Shown here: one piece after another, positions 8,664 to 20,430 of the stretch
Numbering within the stretch: the stretch's first letter is position 1
Layout: each line of letters starts with the position of its first letter
Assembly: GCA_019118545.1 (NCBI GenBank)
Contig: DWYT01000066.1
Span: 1-45,064, forward strand
Reading direction: 5' to 3'
Length of the DNA stretch: 45,064 nt
Origin: Candidatus Mediterraneibacter merdavium
GTDB lineage: Bacteria > Bacillota > Clostridia > Lachnospirales > Lachnospiraceae
Position numbers and translations under genes: made by a program
The notes under the pieces: generated by a model
Database searches by the model: none
The model's input: the letters and a program-made list of their open reading frames with translations, nothing else
Told to the model about the DNA's origin: nothing

Positions 8664-8725
8664 TGTTCCATAAGATGTCCTGAGAGATGACATAATATAC
8701 AGGACGCAAAAGGAGGTTATGTAAT

Positions 8726-10030
8726 ATGAAAAGAAAAGTATTTTCAGCATTGCTTGCAGGAGTGATGGCATTTTCACTTGCTGCCTGCGGAAGCGGCGGG
8801 GACGACAAGGGCGGTGAAGCGGCATCCGGCGGAGACGGCCACACACTGACACTGTACGCATGGGACCCGGCGTTCAATATCCCGGCTATGGAGGCAGCGG
8901 GCGCTGACTATAAAGAGAATGTAGATCCGGATTTCAACCTTGAGATCGTTGAGCAGGCTGCTTCTGAGGACGTGGAGAATGCGATCACAACAGCAGGATC
9001 AGCAGGAGATTACTCCAATCTTCCGGACATCGTTCTTTTCCAAGATCACTACATCCAGAGATATGTAGCTGATTATCCGGACGCATGGACACCGCTCGGC
9101 GATATCGATATCAACTGGGACGACTTCTCGGCTGAGAAAATCGACTATTCAACAATTGACGGCGAGCACTACGGAGTGCCGGTAGACAACGGTACAGTCG
9201 TATGCGCATACCGCACAGATCTTCTGGAGCAGGCTGGATATACGATCGACGATCTGACAGGCTGCACATGGGACGAGTTCATGGAGATCGGAAAAGCTGT
9301 GAAAGATGCGACAGGAAAAGCTCTGCTCTGCATGAACAGCGACGGTAATGACCTTGTATACATGATGCTTCAGGCTGAGGGCGTATCCCAGTTCAAGGAC
9401 GGCAAGCCGTACATCACAGAGAACGAGACACTCGTAACGATCGTTGAGAAGCTCGTCCAGATGGCAAAGGACGGTACACTGCTCATGCCGAACAGCTGGT
9501 CTGATTATACAGACAAAGCGATTCAGGGCGATCAGGTAGCGGGCGTCATGAACGGAAACTGGATCCTTCCGACAATCGAGAAGGTAGAAGCTAACAGCGG
9601 TAAATGGGAGATCACGACAATGCCGACTCTGGAAGGCGGAGAGGGATATGCAAGTAACGGAGGATCTTCTCTGTATATCACATCCAACTGCCAGAATGTT
9701 GATCTCGCCAAAGATTTCCTTGCTTATACATTCGGAAGCAGTACAGTAACATATGACAACGCTCTGAAAGATGGCGGCGTTATCTCTACATATGCACCGG
9801 CAGGTGAGACAGACGTTTATCAGGAAGGCGTTGAGTTCTTTAACAATCAGCCGATCTACGCTGACATCGTAGAGATGGGTACACACGTAGAGATCGTAGA
9901 GCAGAATGACTTCCACTACTCAGCACGTAACTACGTTGGTTCCGCGATCATCAAGATCATCGACGGCGCGGATACAATGGAGGCATTGCAGGAAGCAGAA
10001 GATCAGCTTAACTTCGAGATGGGCAACTAA
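8726..10030 (+). CDS. Sugar ABC transporter substrate-binding lipoprotein
   Basis: Binding subunit of the second importer, 434 residues. It has a complete lipoprotein signal: basic start MKRK, hydrophobic core, lipobox LAAC with Cys21, then a Gly/Asp/Ser linker. The mature part is a family 1 solute-binding domain (LTLYAWDPAF near residue 40; acidic and aromatic residues throughout). The ribosome site AAAGGAGGT at 8709-8717 is strong. It is followed by a stable hairpin and then two permeases. Ligand not readable from sequence; the neighbouring beta-galactosidase genes suggest a galactose-containing oligosaccharide. It is only distantly similar to the binding protein at the left window edge. 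Confidence 0.9.
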   Translation: MKRKVFSALLAGVMAFSLAACGSGGDDKGGEAASGGDGHTLTLYAWDPAFNIPAMEAAGADYKENVDPDFNLEIVEQAASEDVENAITTAGSAGDYSNLPDIVLFQDHYIQRYVADYPDAWTPLGDIDINWDDFSAEKIDYSTIDGEHYGVPVDNGTVVCAYRTDLLEQAGYTIDDLTGCTWDEFMEIGKAVKDATGKALLCMNSDGNDLVYMMLQAEGVSQFKDGKPYITENETLVTIVEKLVQMAKDGTLLMPNSWSDYTDKAIQGDQVAGVMNGNWILPTIEKVEANSGKWEITTMPTLEGGEGYASNGGSSLYITSNCQNVDLAKDFLAYTFGSSTVTYDNALKDGGVISTYAPAGETDVYQEGVEFFNNQPIYADIVEMGTHVEIVEQNDFHYSARNYVGSAIIKIIDGADTMEALQEAEDQLNFEMGN

Positions 10031-10075
10031 GACGATCCACAACTTAAGATAACGCTGAAAGAGAAATGTGAGACA

Positions 10076-10108
10076 GGGCGGGGAGCGGAGAAATCCGTTA
10101 CCCTGCCC
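10076..10108 (+). promoter_or_regulatory. Intercistronic hairpin between binding-protein and permease genes
   Basis: An imperfect GC-rich stem (GGGCGGGGAGCGGA paired with the complementary strand ending TGCCC) closed by a GAAA loop, lying between the binding-protein stop and the permease ribosome site, without a long T-run. In sugar importers such hairpins commonly protect the binding-protein message and lower permease output; here that role is inferred. Confidence 0.6.
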
Positions 10109-10131
10109 GTTTATTAAAAGGAGGGGCCCAA

Positions 10132-11031
10132 GTGAAACAGAAAAGAAAGATGACTCTGCTCGGCAAACAGTCGGCAGCGGGCTGGATCTTCCTGACTCCG
10201 GCTACAATCCTCATTGCAGTCATGGCCTTCTGGCCGATGATTCAGGCTTTTATTATGTCACTGCAGACCGGTTCCAGTGCAAACATGCAGTGGGCGGAAC
10301 CGATCTTTAACAACTACAAGAGAATGTTCGCGGATAAGCTGTTCCTTACGTCTGTCGGGAACACTTTCCTGTATCTGATCATTCAGGTGCCGATCATGCT
10401 GATCCTCGCGATCCTGCTGGCTCAGCTTCTCAACAACAGGGATCTGAGGCTCAAGGGATTCTTCCGTACATGTGTGTTCCTGCCGTGTGCGACTTCCCTT
10501 GTTTCCTATTCTTTGATTTTCAAATCCCTGTTCGCGACAGACGGACTGGTCAACACGATCCTTGTGAATCTGGGAATTCTGCAGGAAAACTATAATTTCC
10601 TCGGGAACTCGCTGAGTGCGAAGGTGGTTATCATCATCGCCCTGATCTGGAGATGGACAGGATACAACATGGTCTTCTATCTCGCAGGACTGCAGAATAT
10701 CGAGTATTCTGTATATGAGGCGGCTAAGATCGACGGCGCTAACGGCTGGAAGACCTTCTGGGGTATCACGGTTCCCCTGCTAAAGCCTACGATCATCATG
10801 ACATTTATCATGTCGATCAACGGTACGCTGCAGTTGTTCGATGAGTCTGTCAACCTGACAAACGGCGGGCCCGCGAACGCAACGATCACAATGTCGCATT
10901 ACATTTATAACAACAGCCTTGGCCAAGGCGTCGCGAACTTCGGGTACGCAACGGCGATGTCCTTCTTCGTATTCATTATTGTGGCGATTCTGGCATTTAT
11001 CAATATGAAAGTAGGTGATACTCGTGACTGA
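10132..11031 (+). CDS. Sugar ABC transporter permease (MalF/UgpA type)
   Basis: First membrane subunit of the second importer, 299 residues, six predicted membrane helices. The EAA docking loop reads YEAAKIDGANGWKTFWGITVP. The start is GTG at 10132, chosen for the strong AAAGGAGG at 10117-10124; no ATG gives a full-length product with a ribosome site. Its end overlaps the next permease start by 8 bases. Unlike the permease at 1287 it lacks the N-terminal extension, so the two importers belong to different subgroups. Confidence 0.9.
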   Translation: MKQKRKMTLLGKQSAAGWIFLTPATILIAVMAFWPMIQAFIMSLQTGSSANMQWAEPIFNNYKRMFADKLFLTSVGNTFLYLIIQVPIMLILAILLAQLLNNRDLRLKGFFRTCVFLPCATSLVSYSLIFKSLFATDGLVNTILVNLGILQENYNFLGNSLSAKVVIIIALIWRWTGYNMVFYLAGLQNIEYSVYEAAKIDGANGWKTFWGITVPLLKPTIIMTFIMSINGTLQLFDESVNLTNGGPANATITMSHYIYNNSLGQGVANFGYATAMSFFVFIIVAILAFINMKVGDTRD

Positions 11032-11854
11032 GAAAAAGAATAAAAGTATGATCCAGAGGCGTCTGATCCCTACATATATATTTTTGATAATTGTAGCTTT
11101 TTTGTCAGTATTTCCGTTTTACTGGATGATCTCCGCCGCGACGAACGAATCCTTCGATGTGGCGAACGGTAAGATCACGATCGGAAGTCATCTTATAACT
11201 AACTTCCAGAATCTGGTGGCGGGAAATGATCTCTGGCGCGCGATGGGAAATTCCTTCCTGTACGCGATTGTGCAGACACTGCTCGCGATCCTGATCTGTT
11301 CACTGGCAGGCTTTGGCTTCGAGCTGTATCATGACAAGATGAAAGACCGCGTATTTTCAGTGCTTCTGCTTGCCATGATGATCCCGCAGGTAGCTACGAT
11401 GATCCCGCTGTTCAAGCTTCTTTCAACAGCGAAGCTTCTGAACTCTGTGTGGGGATTCATTCTGCCGTCCATATCGACGCCGTTCCTGATCATGATGTTC
11501 CGGCAAAATTCAAGGAACTTCCCGGTAGATGTCATGGAGGCGGCGCGTATTGACGGACTCAGTGAGATCAAGATCTTCTTCCGTATGTACATGCCGATGA
11601 TGAAAGCAACCTACGCGGCAGCGGCTGTTATCACATTCATGAATGCGTGGAACTCCTATCTGTGGCCGAAGGTTATCATGACAATCCCGGAATCACAGAC
11701 AATGCCGATGCTCATTGCTAATATTTCTGGCGGATATACGACGGATTACGGTATGCTGATGGTGGGCGTCCTCTTCTGCTCTGTTCCTACGATGATCGTA
11801 TTCTTTGTATTGCAGAAACAGTTCGCAGAAGGTATCACAGGCGCTGTAAAGTAA
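11024..11854 (+). CDS. Sugar ABC transporter permease (MalG/UgpE type)
   Basis: Second membrane subunit of the importer, about 276 residues, with six hydrophobic segments and the EAA loop MEAARIDGLSEIKIFFRMYMP. GTG at 11024 is preferred because AGGTGA lies 5 bases upstream (11013-11018); an in-frame GTG at 11015 would add three residues. It overlaps the preceding gene by 8 bases, indicating coupling. A terminator follows 30 bases after the stop, closing a three-gene operon that lacks an ATPase gene; a shared MsmX-type ATPase elsewhere on the chromosome is the likely energiser. Confidence 0.9.
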   Translation: MTEKKNKSMIQRRLIPTYIFLIIVAFLSVFPFYWMISAATNESFDVANGKITIGSHLITNFQNLVAGNDLWRAMGNSFLYAIVQTLLAILICSLAGFGFELYHDKMKDRVFSVLLLAMMIPQVATMIPLFKLLSTAKLLNSVWGFILPSISTPFLIMMFRQNSRNFPVDVMEAARIDGLSEIKIFFRMYMPMMKATYAAAAVITFMNAWNSYLWPKVIMTIPESQTMPMLIANISGGYTTDYGMLMVGVLFCSVPTMIVFFVLQKQFAEGITGAVK

Positions 11855-11884
11855 TTGAATATTTCCCGGAACCGGGACAGATGG

Positions 11885-11915
11885 AAAGCTGCCGCGAAAA
11901 GGGCAGCTTTCTTTT
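11885..11915 (+). terminator. Rho-independent terminator of the second importer operon
   Basis: Perfect 9-base stem AAAGCTGCC (11885-11893) / GGCAGCTTT (11902-11910) with an 8-base loop, followed by CTTTT. It sits between the importer operon and the converging AraC gene, so it may serve both. Confidence 0.85.
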
Positions 11916-11939
11916 GGCAAGAAAAGTATGCGGGAGTTT

Positions 11940-12746
11940 TTAGTTTTGCTTCCGGAACTTCAGGGGCGTGGTTCCTACGGTCTTTCTGAATATAGCGATG
12001 AAATGGCTCGGGTCAGAGAAACCGGTTCTCAGGGCGACGTCCTGTATATCCAGAAGAGGGTCGGTGATCAGCAGCTCTTTGGCCTTGCTGATGCGGAAAG
12101 AGGTCAGATATTCGTATGTGGAGCAGTTGAGGTAACGGCGGAAAAGGCGGGAGAGGTACTGGGGTGTGATAAATACTTTCCGGCTCATATTTTCAACTGT
12201 GAGGGGCAGGGCATAGTCCCTTTCAATTTCTTCTATTACAGGCAGCACATAATTCCGGTACAGAGGCTCTTTAGCAGGACTTGCCGCAGAGGTGCTGTCA
12301 GCGATATTCATAAGCATGGCGTAGCATTTTATAGAGAGCTGTTTTCTGTCGAGAGGATGCTGGCCATACATGTCCATGCAGTCGTCGATCAGTTCGGAGA
12401 TAAGCCTTCCCTGTCCGCTTCCTACATGGATGACCTGCCGGTTTCCCATGATATGCGGAATGCTTCTCTCGGCAGTTCCGCTAAAAGCCGCGAATCTGGT
12501 GAACCACAGCTCTTCGCAGCGTTTATAAGAATGGCGGATAAAGGGAGCCATCAGCAGGCCTTCATTCTCGTGAAGATCAAAGGAGCCTGCCGCTGTCTTG
12601 ACTTTTCCGCAGCCTTTTTCCGTCTGTAAATAATGATAGAACGGATATCCGCCCGGACGGGTGACATGATCCTGCTCCCAGTTTTTCCCGATGGATTCAA
12701 ATGTAAACGGTTCAGTCACAGGGGTGCTGCAAAATATAATAGGCAT
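11940..12746 (-). CDS. AraC-family transcriptional regulator, divergent from the beta-galactosidase gene
   Basis: A 268-residue regulator read leftwards. The N-terminal part (about 1-150) is a cupin-like effector domain (GGYPFYHYLQTEKG, NEGLLMAPFIRHSY). The C-terminal part (about 165-265) holds two AraC helix-turn-helix units (VENMSRKVFITPQYLSRLF and IQDVALRTGFSDPSHFIAIF). The ribosome site AGGAG precedes the ATG at 12746. It is divergent from the GH2 beta-galactosidase gene across 128 bases and convergent with the second importer, so regulation of beta-galactoside use is the natural inference. No long G/C homopolymer is present here, unlike the AraC gene at 7064. Confidence 0.92.
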   Translation of the reverse strand: MPIIFCSTPVTEPFTFESIGKNWEQDHVTRPGGYPFYHYLQTEKGCGKVKTAAGSFDLHENEGLLMAPFIRHSYKRCEELWFTRFAAFSGTAERSIPHIMGNRQVIHVGSGQGRLISELIDDCMDMYGQHPLDRKQLSIKCYAMLMNIADSTSAASPAKEPLYRNYVLPVIEEIERDYALPLTVENMSRKVFITPQYLSRLFRRYLNCSTYEYLTSFRISKAKELLITDPLLDIQDVALRTGFSDPSHFIAIFRKTVGTTPLKFRKQN

Positions 12747-15964
<3,218 letters not shown>

Positions 15965-16000
15965 CGAATACGCTGAAAAAAATAGATTGGGAGGTAGGAA

Positions 16001-18082
16001 ATGTTAGGAGGAAGACTGCTCCATGGGGGCGACTATAATCCGGAACAGTGGCTTGAGTGCCCGGAGGTTCTTGAAGAAGATATAAGGCTGATGAAAGAGG
16101 CGGGCGTAAACTGCGTGACACTGGGCGTATTTTCATGGTCAGTGCTTGAACCCGAAGAAGGGGTATATAATTTTGACTGGCTGGAAGAGCGCATAGACAG
16201 ACTGGGCGAAGAAGACATACAAGTTGTCCTCGCGACACCGTCCGGCGCGATGCCGCACTGGCTCACACAGAAATACCCGGAAGTGCGGCAGGTATTTGCG
16301 GACGGGAAGCGGAATCTTCCGGGGAAACGCCACAACTTCTGCTATACGTCTCCCGTGATGAGGGAGAAGATTACTGCTCTGGACCGTGCATTGTCAGAAC
16401 GGTTCGGCAGAAAGGAAAATGTAATACTCTGGCATATATCCAATGAGCTGGGCGGAAACTTCGGAGATTCCACCTGCCACTGTGAGCTGTGTCAGGAGGC
16501 TTTCAGAGAATGGCTGAAGAAAAAATATGGCACACTCGATAATCTGAACCACGCATGGTGGGGAAGGTTCTGGAGCCACGTGTACACAGACTGGAGCCAG
16601 ATCCACAGTCCAGCGCCCCATGGAGAGTGCGGGATGACAGGTCTGGCGCTGGACTGGAAGCGCTTCAGCACAGAACAGATCAGTGATTTCTGCACGATGG
16701 AGATCGAGGCGGTGCGGACGTATTCAGAACTTCCTGTAACGGCGAATTTTATGGACTTCTTTAAGGGTCTTGACTACCAGAGAATGGAGAGGGACTTCGA
16801 TATCATATCATGGGACAGCTATCCGTTCTGGCATGAGAAGCAGGATGAAGTGAAGCCGGCAGTGCGGGCGGCGGCAAACCATAGTCTGATGAGAGCGCTT
16901 AAGAAACAGCCGTTTCTTCTCATGGAGAGTACTCCATCCCAAGTCAGTTGGAGAGACTATAATCCTCTGAAACGGCCGGGGATGCACATGCTTTCGTCCA
17001 TACAGGCAGTGTCCCACGGCTCAGATTCTGTGCAGTATTTCCAGTGGAGAAAGGGAAGGGGTTCTTTCGAAAAGTTTCACGGAGCTGTGGTGGATCATTT
17101 AAATGGAGCCAATACAAGGACATTCCACGAAGTGGCGGAAGTGGGAGAACGTCTCCCGGGTCTTACAGAGCTTCTCGACAAAACCATCAACAGACCGAAA
17201 GCGGCGGTCATCTTTGACTGGGAAAACTGGTGGGCAGTAGAAGACACGCAAGGGCCCCGTCTGGATCTTGACTATGTGGAGTGTGTGCTCAGTCACTATC
17301 AGGCTTTTTGGGAGGCGGGAATCGAGGCGGACTTTATCGGGATGGATGCTGACCTCGACGGATATAAACTGGTGAGCGCGCCTCTGAACTATATGTATAA
17401 AGAGGGTTACGCGGAAAAGGTGCGGCGCTTCGTTGAAAGCGGTGGCTTCTATGTGACGACCTATTTCAGCGGTGTCGTGGATGAGACAGATCTGTGCTTT
17501 ACAGGGCATCACCCGTTGGAGGATGTGCTGGGTATCATGCCGGAGGAGATCGACGCGCCGTCAGAAGAATTTGCAAACAGCTTCTCCTATCAGGGGAAAG
17601 AGTATCCGGCAATGCGTATTTGTGCGGTCGTACATCCAAAAGAAGGCACGGAAGTACTTTCCGTGTACGATAAAGATTTTTACGCGGGCGCCCCAATGGT
17701 TACACGCAATGGATACGGCGGAGGACAGGCGTTCTTTATCGCCGCTGAATCGGATATAAGTTTCCTGAGAGCATTTTACAATGACATGTTCCAGAGCGCG
17801 GGACTTAAAAACGCGCTTGGAATCGAACTTCCTTACGGAGTGACTGTGACAGTCCGTACACCGCAGGGAGACTGCGCTGGCCAGAATGATAAGAGCTTAC
17901 AAATGTCAGGACATTGCCCGGCGGGAAGCATAGTCTTCGTCATGAACTTCCGCCATGAGCCTGTGGAGCTTACCAGAATTGGTGAGTGGACGGACGCAGA
18001 GACAAAAGAAAAAGTCAGCGGCATCCTTAAGCTGGAGAAGCTGTCGTGCAGAATATTGACGGCCGGACTGCCGCAGAGATAG
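16001..18082 (+). CDS. Beta-galactosidase, glycoside hydrolase family 42
   Basis: A second beta-galactosidase, unrelated in fold details to the GH2 enzyme before it; GH42 enzymes prefer beta-1,4- or beta-1,3-galacto-oligosaccharides over lactose. The 693 residues show the family start GGDYNPEQW, acid/base Glu149 in WHISNELGG, nucleophile Glu309 in LLMESTPSQ, and the structural zinc cysteines (Cys114; Cys159, Cys161 and Cys164 in STCHCELC). The C-terminal half is the trimerisation and beta-sandwich region. No signal peptide. A GGGAGGT ribosome site lies at 15989-15995. It is cotranscribed with the GH2 gene and ended by a terminator at 18143. Likely partner of the galactanase products from the first locus. 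Confidence 0.94.
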   Translation: MLGGRLLHGGDYNPEQWLECPEVLEEDIRLMKEAGVNCVTLGVFSWSVLEPEEGVYNFDWLEERIDRLGEEDIQVVLATPSGAMPHWLTQKYPEVRQVFADGKRNLPGKRHNFCYTSPVMREKITALDRALSERFGRKENVILWHISNELGGNFGDSTCHCELCQEAFREWLKKKYGTLDNLNHAWWGRFWSHVYTDWSQIHSPAPHGECGMTGLALDWKRFSTEQISDFCTMEIEAVRTYSELPVTANFMDFFKGLDYQRMERDFDIISWDSYPFWHEKQDEVKPAVRAAANHSLMRALKKQPFLLMESTPSQVSWRDYNPLKRPGMHMLSSIQAVSHGSDSVQYFQWRKGRGSFEKFHGAVVDHLNGANTRTFHEVAEVGERLPGLTELLDKTINRPKAAVIFDWENWWAVEDTQGPRLDLDYVECVLSHYQAFWEAGIEADFIGMDADLDGYKLVSAPLNYMYKEGYAEKVRRFVESGGFYVTTYFSGVVDETDLCFTGHHPLEDVLGIMPEEIDAPSEEFANSFSYQGKEYPAMRICAVVHPKEGTEVLSVYDKDFYAGAPMVTRNGYGGGQAFFIAAESDISFLRAFYNDMFQSAGLKNALGIELPYGVTVTVRTPQGDCAGQNDKSLQMSGHCPAGSIVFVMNFRHEPVELTRIGEWTDAETKEKVSGILKLEKLSCRILTAGLPQR

Positions 18083-18142
18083 CAATAGTTTGGCTCGCGC
18101 CCATTTTTGATGGCTGAACTGGTTGGAAAAAATGGTTGATGA

Positions 18143-18186
18143 ATCCGCCTCTTGAGCGTACAATAACGCTTGAGGCGGATTTTTTA
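18143..18186 (+). terminator. Rho-independent terminator after the GH2-GH42 operon
   Basis: Stem ATCCGCCTC (18143-18151) / GAGGCGGAT (18172-18180) with an inner AGCGT/ACGCT pair and a small bulge, followed by six T. It separates the galactosidase operon from the radical SAM gene. Confidence 0.9.
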
Positions 18187-18251
18187 TATCGTAGAAAAGT
18201 CCTTTGGACTGACCTGTGTATAAAAAGCATTCCGTGGGAAGGAGGCGGCGT

Positions 18252-19376
18252 ATGCCTTTACATACGATATTAATTAAACCCGTATCAGGGTTGTGCAATA
18301 TGCGCTGTGATTATTGCTTTTACTGTGACGAGATGGAAAAGAGAGAGGTGGCGTCCTACGGGATGATGTCCGAGGACACCCTGAAAAACATCGTGAAAAA
18401 GGCCATGCGTCAGGCGCGGGGCGAGATTTGTTTTGCCTTTCAGGGGGGAGAACCTACCCTCCGGGGACTTGAATTCTTTCGAAAAGCGGTCGAATTAGAG
18501 GCTCGTTTTAACAGAGGCGGCGTCCGTGTGTTAAATGCAATACAGACGAACGGACTGGGACTTGATGAAGAGTGGTGCCGCTTCTTCCGCGACAATAACT
18601 TTCTCGTGGGGGTGTCCGTGGACGGAACGGCGGCGATCCATGATTTGTACCGCATGGATGCAGCAGGGAATCCGACCTATGAGCGGATAAAGAAGAATAT
18701 AGACATGCTGGAAGCTTACAAGGTGGAATATAACATCCTGACGGTTGTGACCGCTCCTGTGGCGGAGCATATCAGAGAGATTTATGGCGAATATAAGAAA
18801 AACGGATGGAACTATCAGCAGTATATCGCCTGCCTTGACCCGATGGGGGAAGAGCCGGGGCGCAGAGAGTATTCCCTGAGCGCGGAGGCTTACGGGAGAT
18901 TCCTGACCGTGCTTTTCCGAATGTGGGACAAGGACTGGAGGCGGGGAAAGGCTCCGTATATCCGCCAGTTTGAAAACTATATCGGGATGCTCATGGGATA
19001 TCCGCCGGAAGCCTGTGAGCAGAGAGGCGTGTGCAGTGTGCAGTGTGTGGCAGAGGCGGACGGCAGCGCCTATCCCTGTGACTTTTATGTGCTGGATAAA
19101 TACAGGCTGGGGGACTATAATAGTGAGAGCATACAGGAGCTTCTAGGCACAGAGAACGCGGCTGATTTCGTGAAAGAATCACGGAAACTCTGTGAGGACT
19201 GTCATAACTGCGAGTGGTACTCCCTGTGCAGGGGAGGCTGCCGCAGACACCGGGTGAAGGACAAGGAGAGCGGACTGTATAAAAATTATTTCTGCGAGAG
19301 CTACAAGGCGTTCTTCGGGCAGTGCGGCGGACGCATGAAGGAGATCGCGGCATTTATGTCAGATAAAAAGAGATAA
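18252..19376 (+). CDS. Anaerobic sulfatase-maturating enzyme (radical SAM/SPASM)
   Basis: Converts the active-site Cys or Ser of a sulfatase to formylglycine without oxygen. About 374 residues. The radical SAM cluster CNMRCDYC is at the N-terminus (CxxxCxxC), followed by the family motif FAFQGGEPTLRGLEFF. A C-terminal SPASM domain carries the auxiliary-cluster cysteines: CEQRGVCSVQC, YPCDFYVLDKYRLGD, CEDCHNC and LCRGGCRRH. These segments match what I recall of Clostridium perfringens anSME closely. ATG 18252 is preferred over GTG 18216 because AAGGAGG lies at 18239-18245. No sulfatase gene is in the window, so its client is elsewhere. It is followed after 15 bases by an anion exporter, suggesting a desulfation theme. 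Confidence 0.88.
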   Translation: MPLHTILIKPVSGLCNMRCDYCFYCDEMEKREVASYGMMSEDTLKNIVKKAMRQARGEICFAFQGGEPTLRGLEFFRKAVELEARFNRGGVRVLNAIQTNGLGLDEEWCRFFRDNNFLVGVSVDGTAAIHDLYRMDAAGNPTYERIKKNIDMLEAYKVEYNILTVVTAPVAEHIREIYGEYKKNGWNYQQYIACLDPMGEEPGRREYSLSAEAYGRFLTVLFRMWDKDWRRGKAPYIRQFENYIGMLMGYPPEACEQRGVCSVQCVAEADGSAYPCDFYVLDKYRLGDYNSESIQELLGTENAADFVKESRKLCEDCHNCEWYSLCRGGCRRHRVKDKESGLYKNYFCESYKAFFGQCGGRMKEIAAFMSDKKR

Positions 19377-19391
19377 GAGAGGGGTCAGATT

Positions 19392-20189
19392 ATGGTGATG
19401 GTATTTGTATTTTTTTTAGTGAGTATTCTTTCCTCGCTGGCCGGTTCGATATGCGGGATCGGGGGCGGAGTCATCATCAAGCCAGTGTTGGACGCCACAG
19501 GCATCATGAGCGTGAGCAGCATCAGCTTCCTCTCGGGGTGTACGGTGCTTGCCATGTCCATTGTGTCCGTGTATAAAAATATCCGGGCGAAGTCAGCGAA
19601 GCTGGACGTGAAAATCGCCACGGCTCTGGCAGTAGGTGCGGCGGCAGGCGGCGTGATCGGAAAGACGATGTTCCAGTCGTTAAAAACGGCTGTGGGAGAC
19701 GAGAATCTTGTGGGACTTGTGCAGGCGGCAGTGCTCATTGTCATCACGCTGGGAACGCTGATCTATACCATATATAAGGCGCGTATCAAGACAAAGGAGT
19801 ACCGTCAGGTATGGCTCTGCATCGTCATTGGCATCATCCTCGGCGTGATGTCCAGTTTTCTCGGCATCGGCGGCGGCCCCATCAATCTGGTTGTATTGGC
19901 CTACTTTTTCTCCATGTCAACGAAGGAGGCGGCGCTTAGTTCCCTGTATATCATCATGTTCTCCCAGATCACCAGTCTGGTACAGACAGTCGCCACAGGG
20001 AGCATACCGGATGTGCAGATATGGTATTTCGCGTCCATGGTTATCGGCGGCATCGCGGGCGGTACGATCGGCAGCAAGATCAATAAGAAGATCAAAGAAG
20101 AGGATGTAAATAAACTGTTTATCTTCCTCATGGTGGTGATCGTACTTATCAATATATATAATGTCGTGCGGTTCGGGAGAGCGCTCTAG
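19392..20189 (+). CDS. TauE/SafE-family membrane anion exporter
   Basis: A 265-residue integral membrane protein of about eight hydrophobic segments, in two homologous halves, each with the family motif GIGGG (CGIGGGVIIKP near residue 22 and LGIGGGPINL near 157). Members are linked to sulfite, sulfoacetate or other organic-sulfur anion export. It starts 15 bases after the sulfatase-maturase gene, with a GAGAGGGG ribosome site, so the two are probably one operon. Export of sulfite or sulfate released by sulfatases is a reasonable inference, not demonstrated. Many annotations simply call it sulfite exporter TauE/SafE. Confidence 0.88.
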   Translation: MVMVFVFFLVSILSSLAGSICGIGGGVIIKPVLDATGIMSVSSISFLSGCTVLAMSIVSVYKNIRAKSAKLDVKIATALAVGAAAGGVIGKTMFQSLKTAVGDENLVGLVQAAVLIVITLGTLIYTIYKARIKTKEYRQVWLCIVIGIILGVMSSFLGIGGGPINLVVLAYFFSMSTKEAALSSLYIIMFSQITSLVQTVATGSIPDVQIWYFASMVIGGIAGGTIGSKINKKIKEEDVNKLFIFLMVVIVLINIYNVVRFGRAL

Positions 20190-20261
20190 GCTCTATATCT
20201 AAGAAATAATGTAAAAAAACACATTTATTCCTTTGAAAAAATGTATAATTTAACATTTATC

Positions 20262-20290
20262 TTGACGAAAAAGTTCCTGAGGCGTAAAAT
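20262..20290 (+). promoter_or_regulatory. Sigma-70-type promoter of the ABC-class ATPase gene
   Basis: TTGACG at 20262-20267, 17-base spacer, TAAAAT at 20285-20290. Just upstream are several AATGT/ACATT pairs (for example AAATGT-8-ACATTT ending near 20257), which could be an operator. The leader of about 135 bases contains a GTACGAAGC/GCTTGTAC stem and a CGCCCGGGCG palindrome. No gene is seen in 20190-20430. Confidence 0.7.
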
Positions 20291-20430
20291 CACTGCCGTA
20301 TTTTGTGTTTAAGATAGATGTGCTGCCTGATGGTACATGTACGAAGCGCTGATGCTTGTACGCCGTCGCCCGGGCGGCAGACAGAGATATATGGATGCCC
20401 CGTCAGGGCAGAAGGAGAGGAGACAGAGAG

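Noticed and set aside
11928-12629. A 233-codon rightward frame opposite the AraC gene
   Set aside because: The leftward frame has complete AraC helix-turn-helix motifs and a ribosome site; the rightward one has neither.
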